A program made the position numbers and the translations under genes. DNA of 64,000 nucleotides. Source: Mangrovimonas cancribranchiae (GTDB lineage Bacteria; Bacteroidota; Bacteroidia; Flavobacteriales; Flavobacteriaceae). This document shows positions 21,901 to 28,223 of the stretch, piece by piece (positions within the stretch are counted from its first letter, which is position 1; each line of letters starts with the position of its first letter). The stretch is taken from contig NZ_CP136925.1 in NCBI RefSeq assembly GCF_037126245.1, positions 1,542,001 through 1,606,000 on the forward strand. Direction: 5' to 3'. Below the pieces are notes generated by a model. The model did not search any database and was not told the DNA's origin. It saw only the letters and a program-made list of their open reading frames with translations.

Positions 21901-23657
21901 GGGATGTAACGGATGAAGCGGATAACTGTTCTGCTGATATTGAAGCAACATACTCGGATAGTACGGCTGATGGCAACTGTCCTTCTGAAAGTATTATCAC
22001 CAGAACATGGACCTTAGTAGATGATTGTGGCAACACAACTACGCAAACACAAACTATTAATGTAGTCGATACCACTAATCCTACATTCTCTGTTCCACAA
22101 GATGTTACGATTGAATGTGATGAAGATGCAACAGACCTTACTTTAACAGGGGATGTAACGGATGAAGCGGATAACTGTTCTGCTGATATTGAAGCAACAT
22201 ACTCGGATAGTACGGCTGATGGCAACTGTCCTTCTGAAAGTATTATCACCAGAACATGGACCTTAGTAGATGATTGTGGCAACACAACCACGCAAACACA
22301 AACTATTAATGTAGTCGATACCACTAATCCTACAATCGATATTACAGCTAACGATTTAACTGTAGAATGTAATGGCGATGGTAACACAGAAGACATCAAC
22401 CAATGGTTAGAAAACTTTGGCGGTGCTCAAGCAACGGATAATTGTTCGGATATAACTTGGACAAATAACTATACGCAACTTTCTGATGGATGTGGAAATA
22501 CAGGTTCTGCTACAGTAACCTTTACCGCTACAGATGATTGCGGAAACGAAAGTACTACAACAGCCACATTTAGTATTGTTGATACTACTGCTCCAACAAT
22601 CGATATTACAGCTAACGATTTAACTGTAGAATGTAATGGTGACGGTAACACAGAAGATATCAACCAATGGTTAGAAAACTTTGGCGGTGCTCAAGCAACG
22701 GATGACTGTTCGGATATAACTTGGACAAATAACTATACGCAACTTTCTGATGGATGTGGAAATACAGGTTCTGCTACAGTAACCTTTACCGCTACAGATG
22801 ATTGTGGAAACGAAAGTACTACAACAGCCACATTTAGTATTGTTGATACTACTGCTCCTGAAGTGTTAAATGACCTATCTGATATCTTTGTAAGTTGCGA
22901 TGAAATACCTTCGCCTCCTACTCTGGAATTTAGTGATTGCTCTGAAGTAACTGTTGTCGACTTTTCAGAAAACAGTACTTTTGATGGAACTAATAACGAT
23001 TATGAAATTGTTTGGAGTTGGTCAGTAATAGATGAATGTGGAAATAAAGAAGCTTTTAATCAATCTGTATTTGTATCGGTTTACGAAATGATTACACCAT
23101 TAAATGAAACGAGATGTATTGACGACGGTGCTATTGATCTTTACAGTTATGTAAGCAATATAAATATTCCATGGCAAGTTCAATCTGGAAACATCTCATT
23201 AAGTGATATTGTTGATGGGTATGTTTTACCTTCAACTCTTGAAATTGGTGTCTACACGTTATTTCACACGACTGAAACCGAATATGGTTGTCTTGAAACA
23301 ACTGAATTAACAATAAACCTTCATGATGATTGTATTGTACTTCCTTCACCCGATTGTGAAAGATCTAACGTAAAAATTTCTAAAGCAATTACACCAAATG
23401 GCGACCAGTGGAATGAGTACTTTGAAGTTTTAGGTGTTGAGGAATGTGGTTTCACAGTAGACGTTAAGATTTTTAATCGCTGGGGAGCAATGATTTTTGA
23501 ATCTAATAACTATCAAAATAATTGGAATGGTCAAGCACATAAAGCCTCTATTGGTGGTGCAGACAAAGTACCAACAGGAACATATTACTACATTGTAAAT
23601 TTAAGAAATAGTGGATTTGAACCTTTTACAGGACATATCTACGTAGGAACCAAATAA
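12984..23657 (+). CDS. Giant HYR-like repeat adhesin with T9SS type B sorting domain
   Basis: This 3557-residue surface adhesin has a signal peptide (1-35, cut near SFA-Q). Its N-terminal domain starts VMIPFTPRASEF and resembles the adhesin at 2282, but with an insert at about 135-275. A DUF11-like domain (about 510-640) and Ig/HYR-like domains follow. Array A (about 1122-1946) has 11 x 75 residues; four HYR-like domains surround array B (about 2204-3116, 11 x 83 residues), the last two forming a pair of 88-residue repeats. The type B sorting domain (about 3464-3557) is recognised by ITPNGDQWNEYF and IFNRWGAMIF. Each unit of both arrays has four cysteines, suggesting disulfide-stabilised modules. 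The PorP/SprF and PorE-like genes 12 bp apart downstream are the likely secretion and anchoring partners. Near-identical units show recent expansion, so copy number in the assembly should be treated with care. Confidence 0.9.
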   Translation: MKNLTAKQFSQHNSNFFKLLMLTLIITMCSYNSFAQVMIPFTPRASEFTPSRTIYNIKGDFTMMGNTNLTLVNYGNGTNNSNNDMEYVDVDNVTNTLNSSSANLNFSTENGAIPECSNIIYAGLYWTGRAGSSRTFTVNKDVATGNMTSQEVTDSDTVYNNNSINDTSYSLDISTSGNDTYFEFSSSQGGDTVTFRYDTSDNEVYISVNNNPETVANLSSYDDNNAYFNTPYEIYSDANYTLAVTRLRRQGWDRAYVEITTTEMVPEVVSVSKTFDKRQVKIKGPQSSTYTDVNANANNIYYPSGSEADMYSAYAEITEYVRTNGLGEYFVADLALLEGDGGGTGYYGGWGMVVVYENSKMNWRDVTVFDGHAYVQGSTTISHTLNVSGFNAVQNGDVNIKLGMMAGEGDVGISGDYFQIQRQDNSQFESLSHTGNSTTNFFNSSVETGGNLRTPNLQNNTGLDISMFNVDNTNNGIIDNNQTSTQFRYGSTQDTYIIFNVTFAVDAYIPETEGIVTATSINGVSNPPNPLTVEPGQTIDYSIDIKNKGTEAVNNAQVALPVPYTASYENLSIAYNVYPPLNPANVPAPYYDPNVGATGSIIWNIGELPVPNDPNDILADISFSFTATTDCALLNNPNCGSEVSLTGSISGVGATSGTTFSQDLIQGYESQGICAGEPIAVPFVIDIDGDQYVQDNCGNYNPVRDFTFCNTNVTYILPSEISEEFPSGTLFYNEYPIDDNSTQFTDSNPFPVNIGETIYYAIPPGSTNCYYEFTINVTEITSVPTANDVSYCINETASPLTATPTNNNYILLYYTDNDPNTIGQSSITPDTSTAGQTTYYVAEGEDLDCMSENRTPIVVTVYEDITITLEDLINNSCDSDNNGSIDITVSGGSGNYTFDWDNDGDEDPDNDTEDLTGLANNTYTVTVSDENSNCSATESFTIISNDVTAPTITAPEDDVFEACSTTDITNGNASLAYSETEVSISESDFITEGGTFTEDNVNTITYQDVASGTCPIIITRTFTITDNCGQTASDTQTFTLNTPTFSISEADGTQTVDCIADATETFTLPTITDGCGNTLTPSNAVITESPDPITCEGTRTYTYTYTDCNNTTDTWSYSYTIELPAFTVPASDSQTVDCLADAVQPTAPVVADACGNDITPVITENADPACEGAKIYTFTYTDCANNEAVYTYTYNIELPTFTVPASDSQTVDCLADAVQPTAPVVADACGNDITPVITENADPACEGAKIYTFTYTDCANNEAVYTYTYNIELPAFTVPASETETVDCLADAVQPTAPVVADACGNDITPVITENADPTCEGAKIYTFTYTDCANNEAVYTYTYNIELPAFTVPASDSQTVDCLADAVQPTAPVVADACGNDITPVITENADPACEGSKIYTFTYTDCANNEAVYTYTYNIELPTFTVPASETETVDCLADAVQPTAPVVADACGNDITPVITENADPACEGAKIYTFTYTDCANNEAVYTYTYTIELPAFTVPASDSQTVDCLADAVQPTAPVVADACGNDITPVITENADPACEGAKIYTFTYTDCANNEAVYTYTYNIELPAFTVPASDSQTVDCLADAVQPTAPVVADACGNDITPVITENADPACEGAKIYTFTYTDCANNEAVYTYTYNIELPTFTVPASETETVDCLADAVQPTAPVIADACGNDITPVITENADPACEGAKIYTFTYTDCANNEAVYTYTYNIELPAFTVPASDSQTVDCLADAVQPTAPVVADACGNDITPVITENADPACEGAKIYTFTYTDCANNEAVYTYTYNIELPTFTVPASDSQTVDCLADAVQPTAPVVADACGNDITPVITENADPTCEGAKIYTFTYTDCANNEAVYTYTYTIELPTFTVPASDSQTVDCLADAVQPTAPVVADACGNDITPVITENADPACEGAKIYTFTYTDCANNEAVYTYTYNIELPAFTVPASESSAVSCIDDAQVVPTPPEVQDVCGNMITPTGPIVSDDPTCSGEKTYTWNYTDCAGNSNDWVYTYNVNDNIDPTIDIAASDLIVECDGSGNNGAIQDWLDNNGGAQATDNCGDVTWTNNYNGVDSDCSSPIEVIFTATDECGNFITTTATYAIQDTTPPVIIEGAAKELLECDGNGNITDINNWLNSNGGAIASDDCSAITWTHDFTELSDDCGATGSASVTFTATDGCGNQSTTTALLIIKDSLFPTFSVPQDITIECDEDATDLTLTGDVTDEADNCSADIEATYSDSTADGNCPSESIITRTWTLVDDCGNTTTQTQTINVVDTTNPTFSVPQDVTIECDEDPTDLTLTGDVTDEADNCSADIEATYSDSTVDGNCPSESIITRTWTLVDDCGNTTTQTQTINVVDTTNPTFSVPQDVTIECDEDPTDLTLTGDVTDEADNCSADIEATYSDSTVDGNCPSESIITRTWTLVDDCGNTTTQTQTINVVDTTNPTFSVPQDVTIECDEDATDLTLTGDVTDEADNCSADIEATYSDSTADGNCPSESIITRTWTLVDDCGNTTTQTQTINVVDTTNPTFSVPQDVTIECDEDATDLTLTGDVTDEADNCSADIEATYSDSVADGNCPSESIITRTWTLVDDCGNTTTQTQTINVVDTTNPTFSVPQDVTIECDEDATDLTLTGDVTDEADNCSADIEATYSDSTADGNCPSESIITRTWTLVDDCGNTTTQTQTINVVDTTNPTFSVPQDVTIECDEDATDLTLTGDVTDEADNCSADIEATYSDSVADGNCPSESIITRTWTLVDDCGNTTTQTQTINVVDTTNPTFSVPQDVTIECDEDATDLTLTGDVTDEADNCSADIEATYSDSTADGNCPSESIITRTWTLVDDCGNTTTQTQTINVVDTTNPTFSVPQDVTIECDEDATDLTLTGDVTDEADNCSADIEATYSDSTADGNCPSESIITRTWTLVDDCGNTTTQTQTINVVDTTNPTFSVPQDVTIECDEDATDLTLTGDVTDEADNCSADIEATYSDSTADGNCPSESIITRTWTLVDDCGNTTTQTQTINVVDTTNPTFSVPQDVTIECDEDATDLTLTGDVTDEADNCSADIEATYSDSTADGNCPSESIITRTWTLVDDCGNTTTQTQTINVVDTTNPTIDITANDLTVECNGDGNTEDINQWLENFGGAQATDNCSDITWTNNYTQLSDGCGNTGSATVTFTATDDCGNESTTTATFSIVDTTAPTIDITANDLTVECNGDGNTEDINQWLENFGGAQATDDCSDITWTNNYTQLSDGCGNTGSATVTFTATDDCGNESTTTATFSIVDTTAPEVLNDLSDIFVSCDEIPSPPTLEFSDCSEVTVVDFSENSTFDGTNNDYEIVWSWSVIDECGNKEAFNQSVFVSVYEMITPLNETRCIDDGAIDLYSYVSNINIPWQVQSGNISLSDIVDGYVLPSTLEIGVYTLFHTTETEYGCLETTELTINLHDDCIVLPSPDCERSNVKISKAITPNGDQWNEYFEVLGVEECGFTVDVKIFNRWGAMIFESNNYQNNWNGQAHKASIGGADKVPTGTYYYIVNLRNSGFEPFTGHIYVGTK
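16347..18821 (+). repeat. Array A: 11 tandem 225-bp units in the adhesin gene
   Basis: Exactly eleven units of 225 bp (75 codons) run in frame from the ELP codons at 16347 to 18821 (2475 bp). Units are nearly identical, differing mainly at DSQ or ETE after VPAS, ACEG or TCEG, and NIELP or TIELP. Each unit carries four cysteines (DCLAD, DACGN, CEG, TDCAN). A diverged half-related unit follows. Confidence 0.97.
19593..22331 (+). repeat. Array B: 11 tandem 249-bp units in the adhesin gene
   Basis: Exactly eleven units of 249 bp (83 codons) run in frame from 19593 to 22331 (2739 bp). Each begins TFSVPQD and has four cysteines (IECDED, DNCSAD, GNCPSE, DDCGN). Variants are ordered: units 5 and 7 share SVADG, units 2 and 3 share EDPTD with STVDG. 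Units 8-11 alternate aactacg and aaccacg, which points to growth by 498 bp two-unit blocks. Confidence 0.97.
22332..22859 (+). repeat. Two tandem 264-bp units
   Basis: Two almost identical 264 bp (88 codon) units each encode a HYR-like domain starting TIDITANDLTVEC. They are related at protein level to the single diverged domains encoded at about 19070-19590 before array B, so array B appears to have expanded between members of this older family. Confidence 0.93.
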
Positions 23658-23669
23658 AAGCTATAACCT

Positions 23670-24596
23670 ATGAAACTTGTTAAAAATTATATAGTTGCTA
23701 TTGCCCTACTGAGTACCACTTTGGGGATATCCCAACAAATGCCTCAATTCACTCAGTACATGTTCAATACAATTTCTATAAACCCTGCATATGCAGGAAG
23801 TAGAGAAACACTGAGCATTGTTGGCCTACATAGAAGCCAATGGGTTGGATTTGATGGAGGACCTGTAACACAAACCCTTTCTGTCCACTCACCTTTAAGA
23901 AACGAAAAAATAGGTCTTGGCTTATCTTTTATAAATGATAAGTTAGGTGACGAACGTTTTTCCTATATGTATGGAGATTTTTCATATACTATAAATACAG
24001 GAGCTAAAACTAAATTAGCCTTTGGTATTAAAGCAGGATTTACTAATTATCGTCTTGACAGGCAAGCACTAGATCCTAATGCACAAGATCCTAACATTTA
24101 TGGAATAGATGATCGATGGAGTCCCAATATAGGTGCAGGTTTGTATTGGCACACTAATAGATGGTACTTAGGGCTTTCCACTCCTAGAATACTGACAAAT
24201 GATTATCATGATAGCGATAGTGGTCAAGATTATGCAGCCTTAGAAAGAGTTAGCTATTACTTTACCGGTGGTTATGTATTTGATTTATCAGAAAACACAA
24301 AACTAAAACCTGCCTTCTTAATTAAAGCAACTAATGGAGCCCCTTTATCGTATGATATTACAGCTAATTTTCTATTTTATGAAAAGTTTTGGCTTGGTGG
24401 TGGTTACAGAATTAACGAAAACACTTCCTCACTTGGTGGCATAGCAGATTTTCAAGTCTCAAAACAGTTTAGAATTGGATATGCCTACGAATACCCACTC
24501 TCTGAAATAAATGACTACGTTGGTGGTACCCATGAAATATTAGTCATTTTTGAATTATTTAAAGCTAAAAGAATTAAATCTCCTAGATACTTCTAA
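23670..24596 (+). CDS. PorP/SprF family type IX secretion membrane protein
   Basis: This 308-residue outer membrane protein has a signal peptide (to about residue 21) and the strong family signature MPQFTQYMFNTISINPAYAGSRE, followed by SQWVGFDGGP. The barrel ends in strands with GGTHEI near the C terminus. It is the canonical length for the family. It lies 12 bp after the giant adhesin and 12 bp before the PorE-like gene, so the three are very probably one operon. It is the likely secretion partner of that adhesin. Confidence 0.95.
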   Translation: MKLVKNYIVAIALLSTTLGISQQMPQFTQYMFNTISINPAYAGSRETLSIVGLHRSQWVGFDGGPVTQTLSVHSPLRNEKIGLGLSFINDKLGDERFSYMYGDFSYTINTGAKTKLAFGIKAGFTNYRLDRQALDPNAQDPNIYGIDDRWSPNIGAGLYWHTNRWYLGLSTPRILTNDYHDSDSGQDYAALERVSYYFTGGYVFDLSENTKLKPAFLIKATNGAPLSYDITANFLFYEKFWLGGGYRINENTSSLGGIADFQVSKQFRIGYAYEYPLSEINDYVGGTHEILVIFELFKAKRIKSPRYF

Positions 24597-24608
24597 AAAA
24601 CCAACAGC

Positions 24609-26519
24609 ATGAGAACAAAAGTTTTATTTATAATATTAGCACTAAGTACCTCTCTTATCTTTTCGCAAGAAAAAGTTGCTGATAAGTTTTTTGAAAGGTA
24701 TGCTTACTTAAAAGCCGCAGAACTTTATCAAGATGCCTATAATGATGGCAATGATTCTGAACACGTATTAACTAGGCTTGGTGATTGTTATTACAACAAC
24801 TCCAAACCAGAAAAAGCAGCCAAATGGTACAAAATGGCTTTAAATAAATACGCTAAATTAAGTCCAGACTATCTCTATAAATATATACAAACACAACGTA
24901 GTTTAGGTAATTATGAAGAAGCTGATAATTGGTCTTTAAAACTTAAAGAAATTCAATCTGACGATAGTCGGCTTGATGAACTAAATAAAAGCAATCTTCA
25001 CTTATACAACAAATTAGCATCAAAAAAAGGAATTAATGTTAATATTTCCAACCTATCTATTAATTCTAAATATGCAGATTTTGGCTCGTATATTAAAGAT
25101 AATACATTATATTTTTCGTCTTCAAGAAACACAGAAAACGACATTTATAAATGGAATAACGAACCTTTTTTAGACATCTATAAAAGTACCCTAAACAATA
25201 AAGATGGTAAAAGAGAATTTACTGAAGCTAAACCTATACCTTTTCAAGGTATTGCCAGAAAGGACATTCACGAAGCAAATCCAGTATTAACTAATGATGG
25301 TAAAACTATGTATTTTACCAGAGATAATGTTAATAAAAGAAATAGACCTGTTTACGACAGAAAAGGAACAACACATTTAAAAATTTATAAAGCACAATTA
25401 ATAGACACGACTTGGTCTAATATTGAAGAGTTACCTTTTAACGATGATATTTATTCAACCGGCCACCCTACCTTAAGTCCAGATAACAAAACCTTATTTT
25501 TTGTTTCCGATCGTGAAGGTGGGTTTGGACAAACAGATATTTATAAAGTAGCCATTAATAAAGATGGTTCTTACGGCGAAGTAATAAACTTAGGAGAGAC
25601 TATTAATACCGAAGGGCGAGAGGTTTTTCCATACATTGCCAAAGATAGCACACTATACTACTCTTCAGATGGCTTCTTAAATCTTGGCCTTTTAGACATC
25701 TTTAAATCTAATATTATAAAAGACAATACATCTGAAGCCATAAACCTTGGCGCACCATATAATAGTGGCTATGACGACTTTGCTTACTTTGAAGACACTG
25801 ATGGCAATGGTTATTTTTCATCAAATAGACCAGAAGGAAATGGAAGTGACGACATATATAGTTTTCATACCTATGAATGCAAACAAATAATTAAAGGTGT
25901 TGCCAGAAACAGTGCAACTTTACAACCATTAAATTCCGCTACAGTAAAATTAGTTGATGAAGCTGGTAAAATTACAGAAGAAATAGTCACTACTGAAGAC
26001 GGTTTTTATATGTTTGAAGTTGATTGCAATAAAAAATACTCTATTCTTGGTAGTAAACAAGATTATAAAGATGACCTAAAAGACATTGAAACAACAGACG
26101 AACATGAGAAAGAACACGAAGTAGATCTTCACTTAATTCCATTAATAAATGAAAACGAAATAGTTATAAACCCTATTTTCTTTGATTTTGACAAATGGAA
26201 TATAAGACCCGATGCAGCTTATGAGTTAGAGAACATTGTTTCTGTTATGCGTGCCCACCCTAATATGATTATTAAAATTGAATCACATACCGATAGTCGT
26301 GGTAGCGATAGATATAACATGAAACTATCTGATAGAAGAGCAAAGTCTACAAGAGACTATTTATTATCTAGAAATATTGACACAGAGCGAATAGAAAGCG
26401 CTATTGGTTATGGCGAAACACAGTTAGTTAATAAATGTTCTAATGGTGTAAAATGCTCTAAAGAAGAGCATCAAGAAAACAGACGATCTAAGTTTATTAT
26501 TTTATCTGGTAAAAATTAA
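24609..26519 (+). CDS. OmpA-family protein with TPR, PD40 propeller and regulatory domain (PorE-like)
   Basis: The 636-residue protein has a signal peptide (1-19, SQE), TPR-like helices (about 25-125), PD40/WD40-like propeller repeats (about 150-420, e.g. PTLSPDNKTLFFVSDREGG), a carboxypeptidase regulatory-like fold (about 430-510) and a C-terminal OmpA peptidoglycan-binding domain (about 520-636, with IFFDFDKWNIRP and ESHTDSRGSDRYN). This domain order matches PorE of Porphyromonas gingivalis, a T9SS component linked to PorP. No lipobox was seen at the start, although PorE is described as a lipoprotein. As last gene of the adhesin operon it probably anchors the adjacent PorP/SprF barrel to peptidoglycan. 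Similar OmpA proteins of unproven role are common beside PorP/SprF genes. Confidence 0.88.
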   Translation: MRTKVLFIILALSTSLIFSQEKVADKFFERYAYLKAAELYQDAYNDGNDSEHVLTRLGDCYYNNSKPEKAAKWYKMALNKYAKLSPDYLYKYIQTQRSLGNYEEADNWSLKLKEIQSDDSRLDELNKSNLHLYNKLASKKGINVNISNLSINSKYADFGSYIKDNTLYFSSSRNTENDIYKWNNEPFLDIYKSTLNNKDGKREFTEAKPIPFQGIARKDIHEANPVLTNDGKTMYFTRDNVNKRNRPVYDRKGTTHLKIYKAQLIDTTWSNIEELPFNDDIYSTGHPTLSPDNKTLFFVSDREGGFGQTDIYKVAINKDGSYGEVINLGETINTEGREVFPYIAKDSTLYYSSDGFLNLGLLDIFKSNIIKDNTSEAINLGAPYNSGYDDFAYFEDTDGNGYFSSNRPEGNGSDDIYSFHTYECKQIIKGVARNSATLQPLNSATVKLVDEAGKITEEIVTTEDGFYMFEVDCNKKYSILGSKQDYKDDLKDIETTDEHEKEHEVDLHLIPLINENEIVINPIFFDFDKWNIRPDAAYELENIVSVMRAHPNMIIKIESHTDSRGSDRYNMKLSDRRAKSTRDYLLSRNIDTERIESAIGYGETQLVNKCSNGVKCSKEEHQENRRSKFIILSGKN

Positions 26520-26550
26520 CTCCTAGTAAAATAAGACCACCTTCATTAAA

Positions 26551-26582
26551 AAAGCTGCTTGAAGTCACATTTAAGCAGCTTT
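26551..26582 (+). terminator. Hairpin terminator after the adhesin operon
   Basis: A perfect 10 bp stem (aaagctgctt / aagcagcttt) with a 12-base loop lies 31 bases after the PorE-like stop codon. The U-tract is short (tttaata), so the terminator is probable rather than certain. Confidence 0.65.
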
Positions 26583-26670
26583 AATAACCCCATTAAAGAA
26601 CAGGTAATAAGATTCATAGTTAATTATATAGCTTACATATTCTAATTTCCTAAAATTACCTTATTACCTT

Positions 26671-26696
26671 AAAGCCACTCTTTAAAGAGTGGCTTT
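26671..26696. terminator. Perfect 26-base palindrome, possible terminator
   Basis: A 13+13 base palindrome (aaagccactcttt and its complement) without a separate loop can form a strong hairpin ending in cttttaaatttt. It could work in either direction between the convergent PorE-like and CAP genes. Confidence 0.5.
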
Positions 26697-26711
26697 TAAA
26701 TTTTAAAACAT

Positions 26712-26740
26712 AAAAAAAGCCACTTCATTACAAAGTGGCT
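26712..26740 (-). terminator. Terminator of the CAP lipoprotein gene
   Basis: Read on the - strand, an agccactt/aagtggct stem is followed by a run of seven U. It lies 86 bases after the stop codon of the CAP-domain gene. Confidence 0.8.
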
Positions 26741-26825
26741 CACCTCACGCTAAACATGAGAAATCTAAAATTTAACAACCAAAATTGTTAAAAATAATAT
26801 AGCTTACATATTATTCCTTAGACTT

Positions 26826-27320
26826 TTATTTCTTTAAGAAGATGTTCGTGAAGTACCATCTCCCTTCACTATCCATCTCAGCAGATATGTCAAAATCAGT
26901 AAAATCACCTTCAATATTTTCTTTATGCCCAGGACTATTTAACCAAGCATTAACAACAGATTGTGCCGATGAAAACCCATAGGCTACATTTTCTGATACT
27001 TTAGTAGCTCCTGCATTATTTATTAAATAGTTTTTTCTTTGGAAGAAGTTATGATGAGAAACATCACTAGTTTCTACCATATAATCTGTATGGCTAAAAG
27101 CTTGCGATTTAATAACATCCATATTATCTAAAGCATTATAACCATTAGTCAGTCTGTATTCATTTATAAGCTCTAGTATTTCAATTTCTATTTGTTTGGC
27201 TTCTGGTACAACAAATGTAGATGCTACTTTGTTATCGTTTTCATCTATACTATCTGTTGAACATGAGAAAGTAATTAAGCATAGTAATACCATAATAGGT
27301 AATATCGTAGGTCGTTTCAT
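26826..27320 (-). CDS. CAP (SCP/PR-1)-domain lipoprotein
   Basis: The 164-residue protein has a lipoprotein signal ending LLCLITFSC (lipid-bearing Cys20) and a CAP domain from about residue 43. The domain is supported by IEILELINEYRLTNG, SHTDYMVETSDVSHHNFFQRK and AYGFSSAQSVVNAWLNSPGHKENI, which carry the conserved His/Glu set of the family. CAP proteins are extracytoplasmic; their bacterial function is mostly unknown. The gene is monocistronic, with its own terminator downstream and a hairpin-bearing gap to pdxH upstream. Confidence 0.88.
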   Translation of the reverse strand: MKRPTILPIMVLLCLITFSCSTDSIDENDNKVASTFVVPEAKQIEIEILELINEYRLTNGYNALDNMDVIKSQAFSHTDYMVETSDVSHHNFFQRKNYLINNAGATKVSENVAYGFSSAQSVVNAWLNSPGHKENIEGDFTDFDISAEMDSEGRWYFTNIFLKK

Positions 27321-27389
27321 TGTTAGGTTATTTTAGATTTGGTTCTGTAAAATTAGAATCCTATCTAAAACAAACTGTTAATAAAATGT

Positions 27390-27425
27390 TAAAATCGATA
27401 AAAAACATGTATTTCATCGATTTTA
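27390..27425. other. Hairpin between pdxH and the CAP gene
   Basis: A perfect 10 bp inverted repeat (taaaatcgat / atcgatttta) with a 16-base spacer lies 52 bases downstream of the pdxH stop codon. It may end pdxH transcription on the - strand, but only a weak U-rich tail follows, so an operator is an alternative. Confidence 0.45.
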
Positions 27426-27476
27426 TATGTTTTTAAACGGGTATTAATTGTGTAGAGTTGCTTTTAATCGATCAAA

Positions 27477-28130
27477 TCAAGGCGATAATCGTTTTTTTAA
27501 CCAGTTATTAGTGTTATTTTGATCTAAAACATACAAAATCCTATCATGAAGCCGGTTAGGTCTTCCTTGCCAAAATTCTAACTCTAACGGAGTTACCTTG
27601 TAACCGCCCCACCAAGCTGGTCGAGACACTTCTTTATCAGCATATTCTTCTGAAAGGTCTACTAATTTCTTATCTAGAACTTCACGGCTTTCTACCTCTT
27701 CGCTTTGATTAGAGACTAAAGCACCTATTCTACTCCCTTTAGGTCTAGACTTAAAATAAGTATCACTAATATCGCTACTTGTTTTATTAGCTACACCTTT
27801 AATAATAACTTGTCGCTCTAGCTCTGGCCAAAAAAAGGATAAACATACATTAGGGTTTTTAGCAATTGCTTTTGCCTTATTACTATTATAATTAGTAAAG
27901 AACACTAAACTATCATGATCCATTTCTTTTAAAAGTACAATTCTACTTTCTGGAAAACCAGACACGCCAATTGTAGATAATGTCATGGCGTTTGCTTCTA
28001 CTTTTGGAAAATTTTCATCTATTTCATGAAACCATTCCTTAAATAATGTCATGGGATTACTTGGAGTTTCCTCTTTGGTTAAAATATGTTTCTCGTAAGA
28101 TTTTCTGTAACTACCTAAATTTGTTTTCAT
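27477..28130 (-). CDS. pdxH: Pyridoxamine 5'-phosphate oxidase
   Basis: The enzyme uses FMN to oxidise pyridoxamine or pyridoxine 5'-phosphate to pyridoxal 5'-phosphate, the last step of vitamin B6 biosynthesis and salvage, in the cytoplasm. At 217 residues it has the usual length. Family motifs visible include NAMTLSTIGVSGFPESRIVLLKE, FFTNYNSNKAKAI, RPKGSRIGALVSNQSE and the C-terminal EFWQGRPNRLHDR with its PLP/FMN-contacting arginines. The gene is single, divergent from the small gene at 28224. Confidence 0.97.
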   Translation of the reverse strand: MKTNLGSYRKSYEKHILTKEETPSNPMTLFKEWFHEIDENFPKVEANAMTLSTIGVSGFPESRIVLLKEMDHDSLVFFTNYNSNKAKAIAKNPNVCLSFFWPELERQVIIKGVANKTSSDISDTYFKSRPKGSRIGALVSNQSEEVESREVLDKKLVDLSEEYADKEVSRPAWWGGYKVTPLELEFWQGRPNRLHDRILYVLDQNNTNNWLKKRLSP

Positions 28131-28223
28131 TATAAAAGCTATTTTTAATATATTATTCTTTTATAAAGAATAATTTTTAATTCTTAAATTATTTGATATA
28201 AATTTAGGCTTTTTCAAGGAAAA

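Larger units (their letters stand above)
26626..26812. repeat. Pair of 16-bp direct repeats flanking hairpins
   Basis: The sequence atatagcttacatatt occurs at 26626-26641 and again at 26797-26812, 171 bp apart. Two hairpins sharing a GCCACT stem lie between them (26671-26696 and 26712-26740). The stretch 26520-26825 holds no ORF that could be supported. Confidence 0.8.

Noticed and set aside
16347-22331. Possible CRISPR array because of regular direct repeats
   Set aside because: Units are 225 or 249 bp, contiguous, in frame and without unique spacers; they are protein-coding repeats.
19544-22399. Long open frame of 951 codons on the - strand inside the second adhesin
   Set aside because: It is a by-product of a 249 bp repeat (multiple of three) without stops in that frame. 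The + strand frame has signal peptide, domains and sorting domain, and the antisense product is a low-complexity repeat with no recognisable fold.
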